Source: Sesamum alatum (lineage: Eukaryota > Streptophyta > Magnoliopsida > Lamiales > Pedaliaceae). From it: 64,000 nt of DNA. Made by a program: the position numbers and the translations under genes. Location of the stretch: positions 1,426,001 through 1,490,000 of the forward strand of contig JACGWO010000007.1 in the NCBI GenBank assembly GCA_034509735.1, in the 5' to 3' direction. The notes beneath the pieces were generated by a model that was not told the DNA's origin, did not search any database, and saw nothing but the letters and a program-made list of their open reading frames with translations. This document shows, piece by piece, positions 10,903-23,156 of this stretch; the stretch's first letter is position 1, and every line of letters starts with the position of its first letter.

Positions 10903-12634
10903 TTATCTGACACTAATGGCAGTTTTAGTGGAACTTAGATGCTTCAGCTCATTCAAATGTTCATCATTTGATATGTGGAGCATAATACGAAGATTTGTCA
11001 ACAATGCCTCCTGTTCCCAACTTAAGGGACCAGAAGCATACAATGCTTCCAGAGTGCTGCGGTAAGCATGCAACTCTAACCTACGTATACTGACCTCTAA
11101 CTCCTCCTTTGGAGGAAGAAAAGAACTTCTTCGCTGGGAGCCTGATCCATAAGATGACTCTGCATCACTAGAGAGGGTGTCTATCTCTTGGCAGTCCACG
11201 GGCATTGAATCACCATAACAGTTTTTAGGACTCTGGTTAGTAACACTACAGCTACCAACAGAACAAGCATCACTGTCAGAACTATTTAATTCAGAGCTTT
11301 TGACCCCAGAATAGCCAAGAAATTCATTTTCTTTTGCCCTCTGCATTTGATTATATCCATTTGGTATAATGTTAAAGGAAGCATGCATGTTCTTTTCACC
11401 CAAAATTTCTCTTGGGTAAGCAACAGCATCTACCTTATCAAGCACCGGGGAAGCAACCACCCGCTGCTTCCAGCTTTCCCTCTCAACTTTTCTTAATTTT
11501 TGGGCATGCCCATTATGTGTTTCAACAATGGAGGAATTGTAGGGAGACATCCTCTTCAGCGATCTGGAAGAGGTCGCAGCAGATCCCAATAATGCAGCAT
11601 TATCCTGAATGTTCATCAAATATTTTCTGGATCGACTTTTAGTCCTTGCATTGAATTGTGGCACCTGGAAGTTCATCTCTTGACAACAATTCGATGTTGA
11701 TGGTTTGCTGGACATTAAATCATCGCCTGATTGGGAACTCTGCACACAGGGGAAACGAGGAGATCAGAGCGAGCAAATTAAGGGACTAATTGGATTTACA
11801 TGTAGTCACAAAAAGGGAGACTTCCATAGAGAACAAATAAATGAATTGCAGAAAATATTGGCAAAAGAAACTTCTAAACCTAAGGTTGCATAAACATTGA
11901 TCCTCAAATTCTTCAGTTACATTGAGCATCCAAAACAGATTGGTAGGACTTATTTAGATGAGAGCCAAAAGCAGCAGCAATCTCGAGAGAAGATTTAGAA
12001 GAGACGGATTTAGAAGAATGCATACAAAAAGCAGCAAACAAGAGAAGTAAGAACCAATTACAGTTAAATATGTACTGCTAATGTCGAGAAATGGAGCCAA
12101 TTCCAAAACCTCCACATACATTTATGGCAGGAATGAAGAGAGGAAAGGACTCTAGTGATTCCAAAAATAAAAACTGAAAAATACCTTTCCCATTAGAATC
12201 CATTTGTCATTATGCCAGGTTTGTCTCATCCTGATGGCCGATCTGTCAATGACTAATTCCTGTGAGCACCCAAGTAACCTTACTAAATATTGATATTGGA
12301 ATGCCGCAGCCTGCGGATGGATCTTATTCCCCTTCTTTTCTTTTTTGAAACCAGGAACCTTCAAGATAGCAGCAATCTTCCAGGAATACTCATAAAACAC
12401 CTCCACAATGTCTCCAGCAATGCAACTCTCCACACCTTGCACCAGGGGAGGGCGTGGTCTTAAAAACTTCATTGGAACCATCTCCACCATTTGAATACTA
12501 GCCATATCAGGATAAGAATCGTACTGCACGCGGTATGTATGGCCACTACAAGACAGGATCTCTGCAGCTCGCCACGAAACTGGGACATCCTTGGTGTCCA
12601 TAACTTCTACTTTGTCCCCTTTCTTGAATCTCAT
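10903..12634 (-). CDS. Agenet (plant Tudor-like) and ENT domain protein
   Basis: A 428-residue protein in two coding exons, 12634-12185 and 11739-10903; the frame is kept across the intron. The first exon (150 residues) carries tandem Agenet modules starting RFKKGDKVEVMD and including GDIVEVFYEYSWKIAAI. Agenet modules are Tudor-like folds that read modified histone tails or bind RNA in plant proteins. The middle is polar and serine-rich. Residues about 364-420 form an ENT domain (RRLELHAYRSTLEAL...), the module named after EMSY. The combination suggests a nuclear chromatin-associated adaptor. I chose the ATG at 12634 because the upstream in-frame codons have no ATG. A 5' UTR intron is likely from 13456 to 12671. 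Related plant proteins are known but poorly characterised. Confidence 0.88.
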
Positions 12635-13600
12635 TTTAAACAATCCTCTTCCAACAAATATCAAACTCCTGTGACAATAAAGAGAACAAAGATTATAGAA
12701 AACAGCACATGAATTTGAGAACTGAACATCACACTTAATGACAGAACATCAAAAGCAGATAAGGAGTAAATTAGAACTAAATCTGGATCTCACAACTTAC
12801 AGAAATCAAATAGTCTGAGATATCAATCTAATCTTGAAAGCATTTGACAAGAAGAAGTCATTGAGATGCCTTCCCCTAATCTTGAATCATTTAAATTCTA
12901 TACCTCTAGGACAACAGTATAATCGGCTTAGATTTCTTAAACTTGAAACAATTTCTCAATATCTCTTATTATCCACGAGTAAAAAATTCTAGAAATCCTG
13001 ATAATACAAAATACTAAATTAAAAAAACCCCAATCTTTTATAGGTGTCGGAAAAATCATAAAATCTCCAAGGATCAGTTCGTAACACATATACTCTTTGT
13101 GAAAGCTGATCTTCCAATTCAAATTCAAAAATATTAATGTACTAAAAATAATCAAAATATTCTCTCAAATTAAACAAACAATTGATTACTCGATTCGAAG
13201 AAAAGGACAAGTACGTAAATCTCCCAATATCAATAACACTAGAAAAATAAATAATAAAGAGAAAACCATAAACTCGTAAGTCTGCCAAAACGTTGAATAA
13301 AACAGAAATTCAACCAAATAACAACTTAATTAGAAAGCAGATTCATGAAAAACATACAAATTGGTAAAATCCCTAAATCGAACAGCTAAACTTCGATCAA
13401 TTTAGGGATTTAAAAGCACGGGGAATTGAAACACTTAAACATACAAAATCACTAACCTTTTCGCAAAATTGAAGGATAATCTATGACCAGAGAAGCTGGA
13501 ATTAGATGTTTTTTATCTCCGATGCTCTTCTTCAAAACAGACTTTGATTCTCACTTTTTATGTTCTAGGGTTTGTCGCTCTTGCTTGGGCAAAAATAAAA
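12635..13600 (-). other. 5' UTR, UTR intron and promoter of the Agenet/ENT gene
   Basis: On - the sequence shows a first non-coding exon ending GCGAAAAG at 13457, a GTTAGTG donor, and an acceptor TTGTCACAG just before 12670. Between them lies an AT-rich intron of about 785 bp. Introns in the 5' UTR are common in plant housekeeping genes. Upstream of about 13600 the DNA turns into AT-rich intergenic sequence. Confidence 0.5.
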
Positions 13601-14227
13601 TTGGGGGCCAAAAAATATGATGTATACATATATATAATAAATATTAATAAAAATCGATAAGAGATGTGGGGCCGGAGGGGTAGTATGGGTATATGAAAAA
13701 TTGGTTTACAACTCTATTCCACACCAGAAAAAAAGCTGGGGTGGGGGTGCGTAATGCACGCCCTTAAGAGACTACCTAATTTGTGTTGGAGATGGAAAAG
13801 AATATTTACAGCTCACGCTCCTCCTCGTGTCGTGTATTCCACTGCACTTGTTTCTTTTAAATTGATTTATTAATTATTAATTTGTTATATTCAAAATAAA
13901 TATTTTTTTAATCATATTCAAAGAAATAATTGACAAGTCAATTACGATTTTTTTTTATAAATATATTGATTATAAACATATTAACATTGTGAATTATAAA
14001 TTCAATAATTGATGTGACTCAATTTGAAAATGACATTTAAATTGATTTTATTTAAAAATAATAAGAATAAATAGAAAAAAGAAATGGATTGTGGTTGCTA
14101 CGCTAGTCACCCATCCTTTATCTTTTTAATTTAAAAATTATTCCAATTGTGGTTGCGGAGCCGTGTAATCAATCCTTCCAATATGAGGAGAAATGACGAA
14201 GAATTTCCTATTATTGCATTCATATTT

Positions 14228-14811
14228 GGGATAATTACCCCTTTTTTCTTTAGATATGATATAATTATTTATAGACTTTATATGATTGATAAAATTATAT
14301 TTAGTACCTTGAACGTTTGTTTTCATTTTATAAATGAATCCGTTCATTAGTCAAATTCACGACACTCGTGATATGAAAAAAGATTGAATATAAATTCACA
14401 TTTACACCAATTGAGTTATTACTAACTTATTGGTCAGATAAATTTTTTTCTAATCAAACTATTCTTATACAATTTCACACACGTTTAATGCATATGAACA
14501 GGTACATCTTCGGGTTTTTTTTTATTATTATTATTAATGCATATGAAAAGATACATCTTCGTTCATTAAAATATAATTTGGTCAAAAAAAATTATTTGAC
14601 TTACAATAAATCAATAGTAAGTCAATAGAGGATAAACATGAATTTTTATTCAACTTCTTTACTAATTTCAGCAAATTTCTTAAATTTTGACTGATAAAAG
14701 ACTATTGTTGGACGAAAACAAATGTCAACAATACGAGACATAAATTTTCAAATTATAAGGAGTGTTCGTGTAATTACAGCAAACCTCGGGAGAATGTGGT
14801 ATAATTATCCC
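14228..14811. mobile_element. MITE family B copy
   Basis: The ends are inverted: GGGATAATTAC on the left and ATAATTATCCC on the right. Internal motifs (caaattgagttattactaac-type text, then a block of CTGATAAAAGACTATTG) resemble the other family B copies at 28115-29079 and 54676-55214. The element has no coding capacity. The flanks 13600-14227 and 14812-14970 are AT-rich, with nothing else recognisable. Confidence 0.5.
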
Positions 14812-15207
14812 TTAATATTTTCCATTCTTTTACTGTCGTGTTTACTCTCAAAAGTCAGTGAACATAAAAGAAGTGCTGAGTTAACTGCAAAATCACATAA
14901 AGTTGCTTCACAAATTTTTTCAACTCACAAGCTACATGACACAGATGAATTCTGCAACTAGTAGATGTATATTGAGTCACTTGAGGAGACGAGGACGGCA
15001 CCGCAGCCCGTGTTGTTCACAGTATGCAAGTCAAGAATCCGAAAAGCTTCAAGAAGTAATACTGTACCCCCGGCAAAGATGTTTTGTGCATGAGATGGAG
15101 TTTGAAGATTTCCAACAGCAAGAACTCCGAAATTGATTGGTTTGCCTACCCGGTTGAGTTATGATGATATTCATCTGCATTTGTATCTATCGGAGATTGG
15201 CGTAGCA

Positions 15208-17186
15208 TTAGAATCGTTCATGAGTAAATAGATAGTGAAATAGGGGTGTCACCACTCCAACGCTCAAACTGTTCCCGAGCAAAGCATAACTGCAGAAACG
15301 GAACCAGATTATATTTACTAATTAGTGAATCGAAACATGAAAACAATTCCAACGACCCTTATTGTTTGTGTACATATATATATATATATATATACACATG
15401 TTGATTGGAAGAAGATGTGTACCGTTGCCGAAGGCTAACATGTCCTGGAAATTGGAAGTCCTCTGGGAAAGAATGTAAATTGGCAACCTGACAGTAATAG
15501 TGAAGAGTATAAAATTGAGAAAACAAAGCGGCAACAATCACAATCATATACAAGCCAAGAACTGAACTAACATCAGAAGAAACATATTCATGCATACCTC
15601 CCTGGGTGTGAAGTATCTAAGACGAAGCTCTTGCAAGGAAGACGTTTTATCTTTCGTCTTTCCCTGTGTAATATGTTGGCAATACAACTTTGCATGATAA
15701 GTGAATTATGACATCTAAAATTAACAGTGATTAACAGAAACAAAGATAGAACACTCCAAATCGCTGAACTTCAAGCAATCTTACTGATGAAGCGCATGAT
15801 CTATGATCATATTCAGAAAGTCGTCAAAGAAGTTCAGTCTCAAGTTATCAATAAAAAGGCACACCGACACATGCATGAGTGCATACACATACAGTTCAAG
15901 ATATGAGTACAGACATAGATATATATGTACACATGAAGCATATTTGTACAAATATAATATGCAGATGTGTGTACATACAAAGAGATCAAATGATACCATA
16001 ACAACATTCAGAAATTATCTTCAGAATAATGATTTCAATCTTCAGAAGACCCTCGTGATTAAGAAACAAAGGCAGTTGAAATTCATGAGAAGCCAAGCAC
16101 ACATGAAAGACAGATTATGGATGCCAATATGCAGAGATGGGAAGCAGCTGTAATGGTTTCTGGTGATAGTTTCATCAGAACTTCAAGAGTTGATAATATA
16201 TATCGAACATAGAAACTGGTCAGGTTCTGACAATGACCTACCGGGACAGTTGCCAAAAGGGAACCTGTACCCTTCACATATCGAAAGTAACTTTTGGTGA
16301 AACAGCAGCAGCGCTTTGATTCAGGGAAAACAATATCTATGATCCATCAAGGTTGTTTCAATGGTATAGGAGCTAGAGAAAATGAATCAAATATGTTGAT
16401 GACATCGGAAAGGAATTACAAGGACATGCTGGGAACAAGGATACCCATAGCGCTTCCCCATCTTTCTGCCAGGCCAGATGGCACTAAATACTGGTTTAAA
16501 GGATTATCTGATCCATTTCCTTCTTCAGTAACCTTTGCACTTTCAGAACCATTCGCAAGCATAGTGCCAGAATCTGAAATAACTTCACTAGTAAAACTCT
16601 TCAATTCCAGAAAATCATTAATTGGCCGACAAGTTTCGAGTAATTTATTTAAGTATCCTTGTGAATGTGCTTCTTCAGTGATCACCATGCTTTCACCAAA
16701 CCCAAGTACAGGGCCTGGCGTCCAAAGAAGCGTACCATTGAATTGTGAATTCTGGAAAGAAAGAGGTTTCCGCTTCGCCTGCAGTTTGATAATGCATGAG
16801 AATCATAACTTGATAAATACATGCCAACTTCCCGCCAAATATAGAAAATACAAAATTGATTTCTTCGTTCTTCTTTAGTGGCAGACATACTTCTTGTAAA
16901 TGAGGAAGGAAGGAGAAGGTATCTCATTTAGTTAAACTAGGAGTTAGCCAAGACATATCGGCTTAAACTTGTAAATAAAGATACTACAACAATCAATAGA
17001 GTGAAGATCAGTCATACAGCAAAGTTACCAAATGAAGTTAGTCGAATCATAAGCTCATTTAATCTCCAGAATTCACTTCAAAGAAACCAGCCATATGGAT
17101 ATATAAGCAGAGAGATGGTTACGATGCATAAAGAGAAAAATTGATGGGCAAGAATTATAGTTGAATAGACAGAGTGTAGCGCAGGC

Positions 17187-17244
<58 letters not shown>

Positions 17245-18951
17245 CCAGACAAAAATAGCGAGGCCGAGAATAGGGCACGCCAAACTGCAAAGGGCTTAGA
17301 ATAAATTCTTGTGTGTCAAAATGATTTTCTCTCAACATCGCAATCATCCTTTTATGTGTATCAGAGGTCTGCAGCAAACAATGAACAGCACAGATCAGAA
17401 ACATAGTAGAAAGGCGCAACATTGAGAATATATAATTAGCTAAATTTGATAACTCCATTCCAATATATTAAGTTTTTAGGCCAAATTAAAGCCCCGGCCA
17501 CATAGAGCATACTAGGGTGCCCATCAATATTCGTGAATATATTTTACTGCATTTAAAAGCTCCTCTTTGACATCTTCAAATTGATAATATAGTTTTTTCC
17601 CTAACAGAAAAGGAATATATGAAAACAACAAACCTCAAATCCTACAACATTCTCCACAAATAGCATGAGTGGAGGCCTTGAAGTTTGTGGTATAAGTTCA
17701 AGAATCTTCAGGAAAGAAGAAGCTCTAGCATCACTCGAACCCTTCTGGAGACCTTAATATAAAGAAAGTGTAAGTATCTATATTCTATAGCAAATTGAAT
17801 GGGCAAACAACTAATTACAAAACAAATAAATTGCATGAGAAAAAAAAAAAAAAAGGAACGAAAGAAGCTAAGTCATCACCTTGCCGTGTGTAAGGTTGGC
17901 AAGGAGGAGATAAGAGCCATGCATCTGCCTTGTATTTGTCAAGGTCAACAGCACTCAAGGTCTGAATGTTACCCTAAGCTCACCAAAATGAATATAGTAA
18001 CATCATTTATGAGTAATTACAAACAAAACAAAACTTTTCTATGTGAATATTATTTTCTCTCAGCTTCACAGAATTTTACTGACTTGCATTTTCACTACTG
18101 CATCATTGGGTTGTAACTGCAAGGTTTGAGTGATCCACTCAATCTCAAGCTCACACGCCCTTACGAAAGCTTGCTCGCAAGCTTTAAATTGCATATAAAC
18201 TTGAACTCTTGAATGATATGGTGCAATCGAAATAACAGTATCAATTGTAATAATGAGCTCGTGCTCAATAAGGCTTGTAGCTTACCTCAAGCTTCACGAT
18301 ACAAAGTTGATATCGATAATTAAACACAAGCTTGAAATTTTAACAGGTCAACTCATTTGCTCCCCTAACTGCAACTTACTCTCGTAACCAACAGCTGACT
18401 GTTAATACTTAACACACATGGTCATCTGACAACACTGATTTGCAAATTGACATTCTTCATGACCTAAGCAATTGATTAGATTCGCATGCAGAAGAAACTT
18501 AAAAGAAAAGAACACCCATCTTGTTACTTCAGCACAAATCAAGTTGTATGACCACTCTTTATCTCTAACTTTCATATCAACACTAGCAAACAAGATGAAT
18601 TAACAACAAACATCATAAACTATAAACAAAGCCGAATAGCAAGAACTGAAACCTGGTGCGGACGGTGCCCAAAATTATGCTCATAAACATCATTAGCAAC
18701 GTCATTAATGTCGAATGCTTCCACCACATCCGCATCTACTCCCGCCTTCATCAATGAATATCTCTTCAGAAATTGAAAACACAAAAAATTACTTCCCCGC
18801 CAAAAATCTTTGCATAAATAAGGAAAATTGCCTATACATTCGAGCGAATTCTCAAAAGAGAAGTTGTGAACTATTATACCATGCCACCAATACCGCTGTA
18901 GAATTCCAGGATTCGCCATGGCTTCCCCTCTTCTTCCCTTAAAACCTCCAT
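15208..18951 (-). CDS. DNMT2: tRNA (cytosine-5) methyltransferase DNMT2/TRDMT1
   Basis: A complete DNMT2 of 386 residues, normal for plants. The family methylates C38 of tRNA-Asp and related tRNAs, using a fold shared with DNA cytosine methyltransferases. Ten coding exons on -: 18951-18880, 18763-18653, 17973-17880, 17752-17634, 17368-17246, 16778-16445, 16336-16242, 15663-15598, 15487-15423, 15289-15208 (1161 nt, frame kept throughout). Visible motifs are the AdoMet loop FYSGIGG, the catalytic PPCQ with Cys86, ENV (126-128), the DNMT2-specific CFT (296-298), and the target-recognition end PEDFQFPGH and RYALLGNS. All catalytic residues are present. The C-terminus ends LFTHERF. Intron 5 starts with a GT followed within a few bases by a long CT repeat. 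Confidence 0.96.
17189..17240. repeat. (GA)26 microsatellite
   Basis: A perfect GA run of 52 bp on +, read as CT on the DNMT2 transcript. It starts 5 bp into intron 5, directly after the 5' splice site at 17246/17245. Confidence 0.95.
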
Positions 18952-20569
18952 TTGCTTACAGCGGTTTTTGGCGTTGAGCCTTTATTCTCCCCTTTCTCTT
19001 CAGTTGGTGTAATCGCGCACGAGGCTTTCTTGTGAAAGTCGTGTTATTTGTGACAGCACTTTCAGTGAAGAATTTTTGTTGTCGTGGTTGGTGGAGCTAC
19101 AAAACAAAATCATGGGCCAACAAAATTGAGCCTCTTGGGCCTTAGTTTCATTATGTAGGGATTGGCAATTTAAGTACGAATGACAAATTATTATCTATAA
19201 TTCAATTATCTTTAATAATTAAATGACTCTGGTCATCTGAGTTTTATAATTCGTCGAAAATTATTATTGTTGATAAAATTAGAATTCTTAAATTTGGAAT
19301 ATTTGTAGAGGGAGCATCCAATCAGCCTTCATTTACGAATGTTAGGAGATGGCATCTTAAAGACTGCAGTTCAAGCAGATGCGAAATTTTATGAATTTGT
19401 TGTCCATGTTTGTGAACAGATTTTGGTCTCTTTTTTGTAAAATTATAATGTGAAAACTTTATATTATTTTGTATATCATTTTTATTCCAAGCATTGTTAT
19501 CATATTACCGTATTAGTTTATCTCGACATTTATTTCTTGTATTTTATACATTATTGTTAGCTTGTACTATTACAAATCAGTCAAATTGGTATTATACATG
19601 CAAGTCATTTACCAAGTGAAAATAATGTACTAATACACATAAGTTAATGACATGGGGGGGGGGGAGTGTCTTGAAATTGTCAATATTTTGTAAGTACAGT
19701 TCTTAAAATGTTGTCCTCACTAACATATAGGGCATAAAATGCATTTTAGTCGTTACTTACGTGGCTAGGATGATTGATTGGATGTTTAGTCAGCAAGATT
19801 CCAATTTAAAGAATCATAATTTCATCACTGTTAGCAATTTTCAGCGAGTTAGAAAACTCCGGTGAATGGAGTTCTTTAATTGCTAAAAATTATTGAATTA
19901 TGGATTATAATTTGTCACTCTTGTAATTGGAATCCTAAAATGCCACCATCACTAATATACAGGACAGCAAATACAATTTAGCTTTATAGGAGATAATTAT
20001 ATTTTTTGTCCTTATAATTAACCACTTAATCGATTTGAATTCCTAAAATTCTTGATCCTCGATTCTAGTTTCTTACTTTTACGTTTTTTTACATAATCGG
20101 TCACGTCGTCATTTATGTTGTTAGATTGTAAACATGTCAAACCGAACAGCCCAACTAACGACATGATCAATTATGTCAAAAATTGTAAATATGAACAACC
20201 AAAATAGTGAAACGGGTCTTCTATTCCAATTCATGTTGCACCTTTTATTGAAACCAATATATACATGTCATATATATATATTTTTAAAATATAATAAATT
20301 ATATAATTTTTATATATATGGGGTGTATATATTAAATGAAATAAAATATAAAAGTGATTGGAATAGAAAATCCAATATGTCAAAATAGAGGATAAAAATT
20401 TTAGGAACTCACATTGAATAAGTGGCTAACTATAGAGACGAAAATGCTTTCTACCTTTTTTGTTTAAAATGTTGCTTTAATGGAGTGCTCATTTTTTCGC
20501 TAAATATGTTAATTATGCCATGAAAATACATCTAATCTTTAAAAAATAATTTACACACATTAATATAAA
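18952..20569. other. Intergenic DNA upstream of DNMT2, repeat-rich
   Basis: The first 150 bp are the DNMT2 5' end and promoter. Beyond, the DNA is AT-rich, with a G-homopolymer at about 19655-19666. An inverted pair suggests another element at about 19990-20450: TTAATTAACCACTTAATC-like text on the left is mirrored by GAATAAGTGGCTAACTA on the right, and both are followed by a TTCCTAAAAT motif in opposite orientation. No gene is seen. Confidence 0.4.
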
Positions 20570-20578
20570 TTAAAGAAA

Positions 20579-21021
20579 GGGTACAATCACTTGCCATAAG
20601 ATTTGACATAATTACAGATACCTTTTCATTGTATGAAAAATTACAAATATCACTCGACTTTAACGCTTGTCTACAACGAGCCCATTCCATTAGGTTTTCA
20701 TCCAATTTATGTAATGAATTGCTCAAAATGGCCTTTCAGATTATAAGATAATTTTATATATTATTTAAAAATTTCTAAAATATTTTTATGGATTAATATT
20801 CTCCATGGATTATTTATTTTGCCCATCCTCAAAATTTTTTACATGTTTTCAAATATGCATTTAAAAAAGAAAAATAGGAAGGGTAAAGTAGTACTTTTCA
20901 CATCTCCGTCTAGAAACTACATAATTATTTTCAATTTGACGGGAATATTCATAATTTTTCAAATAATAAAAAGATATTTATAATTATGCCAAATATCAGA
21001 AAATGTAGCTGTACTTTACCT
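20579..21021. mobile_element. MITE family A, MULE-type, 9-bp TSD
   Basis: A 443-bp element whose ends are inverted (GGGTACAATCAC left; reverse complement of the right end AGGTAAAGTAC). It is flanked by a perfect 9-bp direct repeat TTAAAGAAA at 20570-20578 and 21022-21030. A 9-bp duplication is the Mutator signature. Subterminal motifs (CATAATTACAGATACC left, GATATTTATAATTATG right) define the family. No coding capacity. Confidence 0.75.
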
Positions 21022-21553
21022 TTAAAGAAAATAACAAAATGAAACCATACATATAAAACTGTATATCATTTAAAAATTCCAGAAGGTTTATAAAGCTCAA
21101 TCTTCTTAATTAATTAAAGATATCATAGTTCTGGAATTAAACTTAAGGGGAAATAAGACTAAAGTCCCGTCACTTAGGCCTTTCTATTTTTGATCCAGTT
21201 GATTACGATATTATCATTTTTTATTGTCCCGTAAATTTTACAATAACACTTTTGGTCCATGACATCTTTCCATTAGATATTTTAATAAAAACCGTCACAT
21301 TTTTAGTCTTTACACTTTTTAATTCCATAAGTTACGAGATTTTCACTTTTATCCCATAACTTTCAAATAGTAATATTTTTAATTTCGTGTATTTAACGAC
21401 CACGTAATTTTTTCTGCTGAGTATCTGATGAAAATATGACGTGGCACTAAAAATATTACTTTTTTCAAAATTATGGACCACGGAACGAAAACTGTTGTTT
21501 TTCCAAACGTAATAACAATATCCCATTCTTCTTAAATTATACATAAAAATAAA
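21022..21553. other. Repeat-derived intergenic DNA
   Basis: About 530 bp of AT-rich sequence. Phrases of the type GTCCCGTCACTTAGGCC near 21165 and GGACCACGGAACGAAA near 21475 look like opposed ends of a further TIR element, but I could not fix its limits. No gene is seen. Confidence 0.3.
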
Positions 21554-21978
21554 GGATAAATTACATCTATCTCTCCTAAAGTTTGGCATAATTACAAATA
21601 CTTCTCGTTATTTGAAAAATTACAAATACCTCTTGAGGTTTATAACCATCTAACAAATAACCAATTTTCATAAATTTTTATGGGTGAACTGACCAAAATG
21701 TCCTTATGCACTGAATTATTTTTATTTAATTTAAAAAAAAAAATTGGACTACAATGTGCAGGGAGAGATTTATTAAGTGTTTTACACAAAGGAGCAATAA
21801 TGCAATTTGCCTTGGTCTATTTTTCTATAATTTTAATAAAAAATTCAAGAGCTTAATGGTCAATTTCATGCATTTAGTTAAAAATTACAAACTTTGGAGA
21901 GGTATTTATAATTTTTCAAACAACGAGGGATATTTGTAATTATAACAAATCTCGTGGGAATTAGATGTAATTTACCCT
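21554..21978. mobile_element. MITE family A copy
   Basis: The ends are GGATAAATTACAT on the left and ATGTAATTTACCCT on the right, a clear inverted repeat. Subterminal motifs repeat those of the copy at 20579. The flanks share AAAATAAA, so the duplication is 8 bp or an imperfect 9 bp. The right border is directly followed by the target site of the GRF-carrying element at 21990. Confidence 0.7.
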
Positions 21979-22323
21979 AAAATAAAATCGGCTAAATTAC
22001 CTTTTTAGTCCCATAAAGAAGGGACTTTTTCTTTTTCGTCCCACGCTTTACGTGATTTCCAAATTGATCCCAATTGTAATAAAAAAGTGGCCACGTTAGT
22101 CCCGACCCCTAATTTTCCGTCTATACTTAACGGTTGACCAGTCAACCGTTAAGTTGTTACTGTTGGCACAGTAACATCAGTTTTGGAGGCAAATTTTGGC
22201 GCCAAAATATTTCTCCTCCTATAATTAGCAGCTGTTGCAGGTTAAAAAACACAATTTTCACTCTCTTCCTTAAAATTTTAATTCTCTTGCTGAAAAATTC
22301 TTCTTCTTCTTCACAAAGAAATA

Positions 22324-22683
22324 ATGTCTGAAAGGAGCACCATAAATTGCTTTTGTGGAGAGGTTACTAAGCTATGTACGTCATGGACAAATGCAAATCC
22401 CGGAAGACGTTTCCACTCGTATGCAAAGAGAAATGGTGGTTGTGGCTTTTTTGCTTGGTAAGACAATCCTTTGTGCACAAGGGCACGCATTATTATTCCC
22501 GGATTGCTGCGTCGCCTAAATAAGATGGAGGAAGAAAATGCGAAGCTTCATCGAAAAATCAAAATTTTGTACTCTTTTTTATTTTCTGTTTGGTTATCAT
22601 GTTATGGAATTTGGGAAAATAAGTTATTATCCTATTTCCATGGTTTCTGTATGTATATCAAACAACAAACTTTAGTTGTTTGA
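22324..22683 (+). pseudogene. GRF zinc-finger gene remnant inside the MULE
   Basis: The frame opens at the ATG at 22324 and reads CFCG, TSWTNANPGRR and GGCGFFAW, the GRF core, followed by ARIIIPGLLRRLNKMEEE, a short helix and a hydrophobic tail that stops at 22681-22683. It closely follows the intact copy at 2933-3299. Two faults are visible: a TAA at 22459-22461, just after GFFAW, and replacement of a conserved core cysteine by tyrosine (HSYAKR). There is no intron where the other copy has one. It probably makes no full protein, although the 45 residues before the stop stay open. Confidence 0.75.
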
Positions 22684-22941
22684 ATATGGCATTGTTGGTA
22701 AGCAAATGCCGATTTTGTACCTGATATTATCAATATGATGCAAAATTGTATTAAGCCACTGTGCATGAGATAAAGTAAATGTAGACAACATTTAAAAAAG
22801 CAATTGAAATTGTATTAAGCCATTGCCAATACACAAAATGTAACAGTATTCTTCTCAATACTTCAATAGATAATGCTCAAAGCACACAAAACACAAAAAA
22901 GCCAGTGTCAGGACTCCAAATTAACGGGGTTGGAATGTAAC

Positions 22942-22972
22942 AATCACACACGTGAGTTTCACGTGTGTGATT
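22942..22972. repeat. Perfect 13-bp palindrome with CACGTG-type core
   Basis: AATCACACACGTG is followed after 5 bases (AGTTT) by its exact reverse complement. The stem is inside the MULE, just before its right TIR. Each arm carries the ACGTG core bound by bZIP and bHLH factors. Confidence 0.85.
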
Positions 22973-23156
22973 TTGACTCCAAATTAACGGTTGACTGGTC
23001 AATCGTTAAGTATAGACGGAAAATTAGGGATCAGGACTAACGTGGCCACCTTTTTATTAAAATTAGGACCAATTTGAAAATCACGTAAAGCGTGGGACGA
23101 AAAAGGAAAAGTCCCTTCTTTATGGGACTAAAAAGGTAATTTAGCCAATAAAATCT

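Larger units (their letters stand above)
21990..23147. mobile_element. MULE with long TIRs carrying a GRF gene remnant
   Basis: A 1158-bp element with nearly identical terminal inverted repeats of about 150 bp (21990-22150 and 22980-23147). The outer bases are GGCTAAATTACCTTTTTAGT and their complement. It is flanked by a perfect 9-bp direct repeat AATAAAATC at 21981-21989 and 23148-23156. Long TIRs plus a 9-bp duplication identify a Mutator-like element. Inside is a GRF zinc-finger reading frame on + with a stop codon and no transposase, so the element is non-autonomous. The near-identity of the TIRs suggests a recent insertion. Its right edge is about 310 bp from the ammonium transporter start codon. 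Confidence 0.92.

Noticed and set aside
14147..14350. Small hydrophobic frames on both strands
   Set aside because: They lie in AT-rich MITE DNA, where Phe/Ile-rich open frames are expected by chance.
22324..22683. Splicing around the stop at 22459 to rescue the GRF frame
   Set aside because: A GTAAGA is present at the stop, but no acceptor restores the following conserved residues without deleting part of them.
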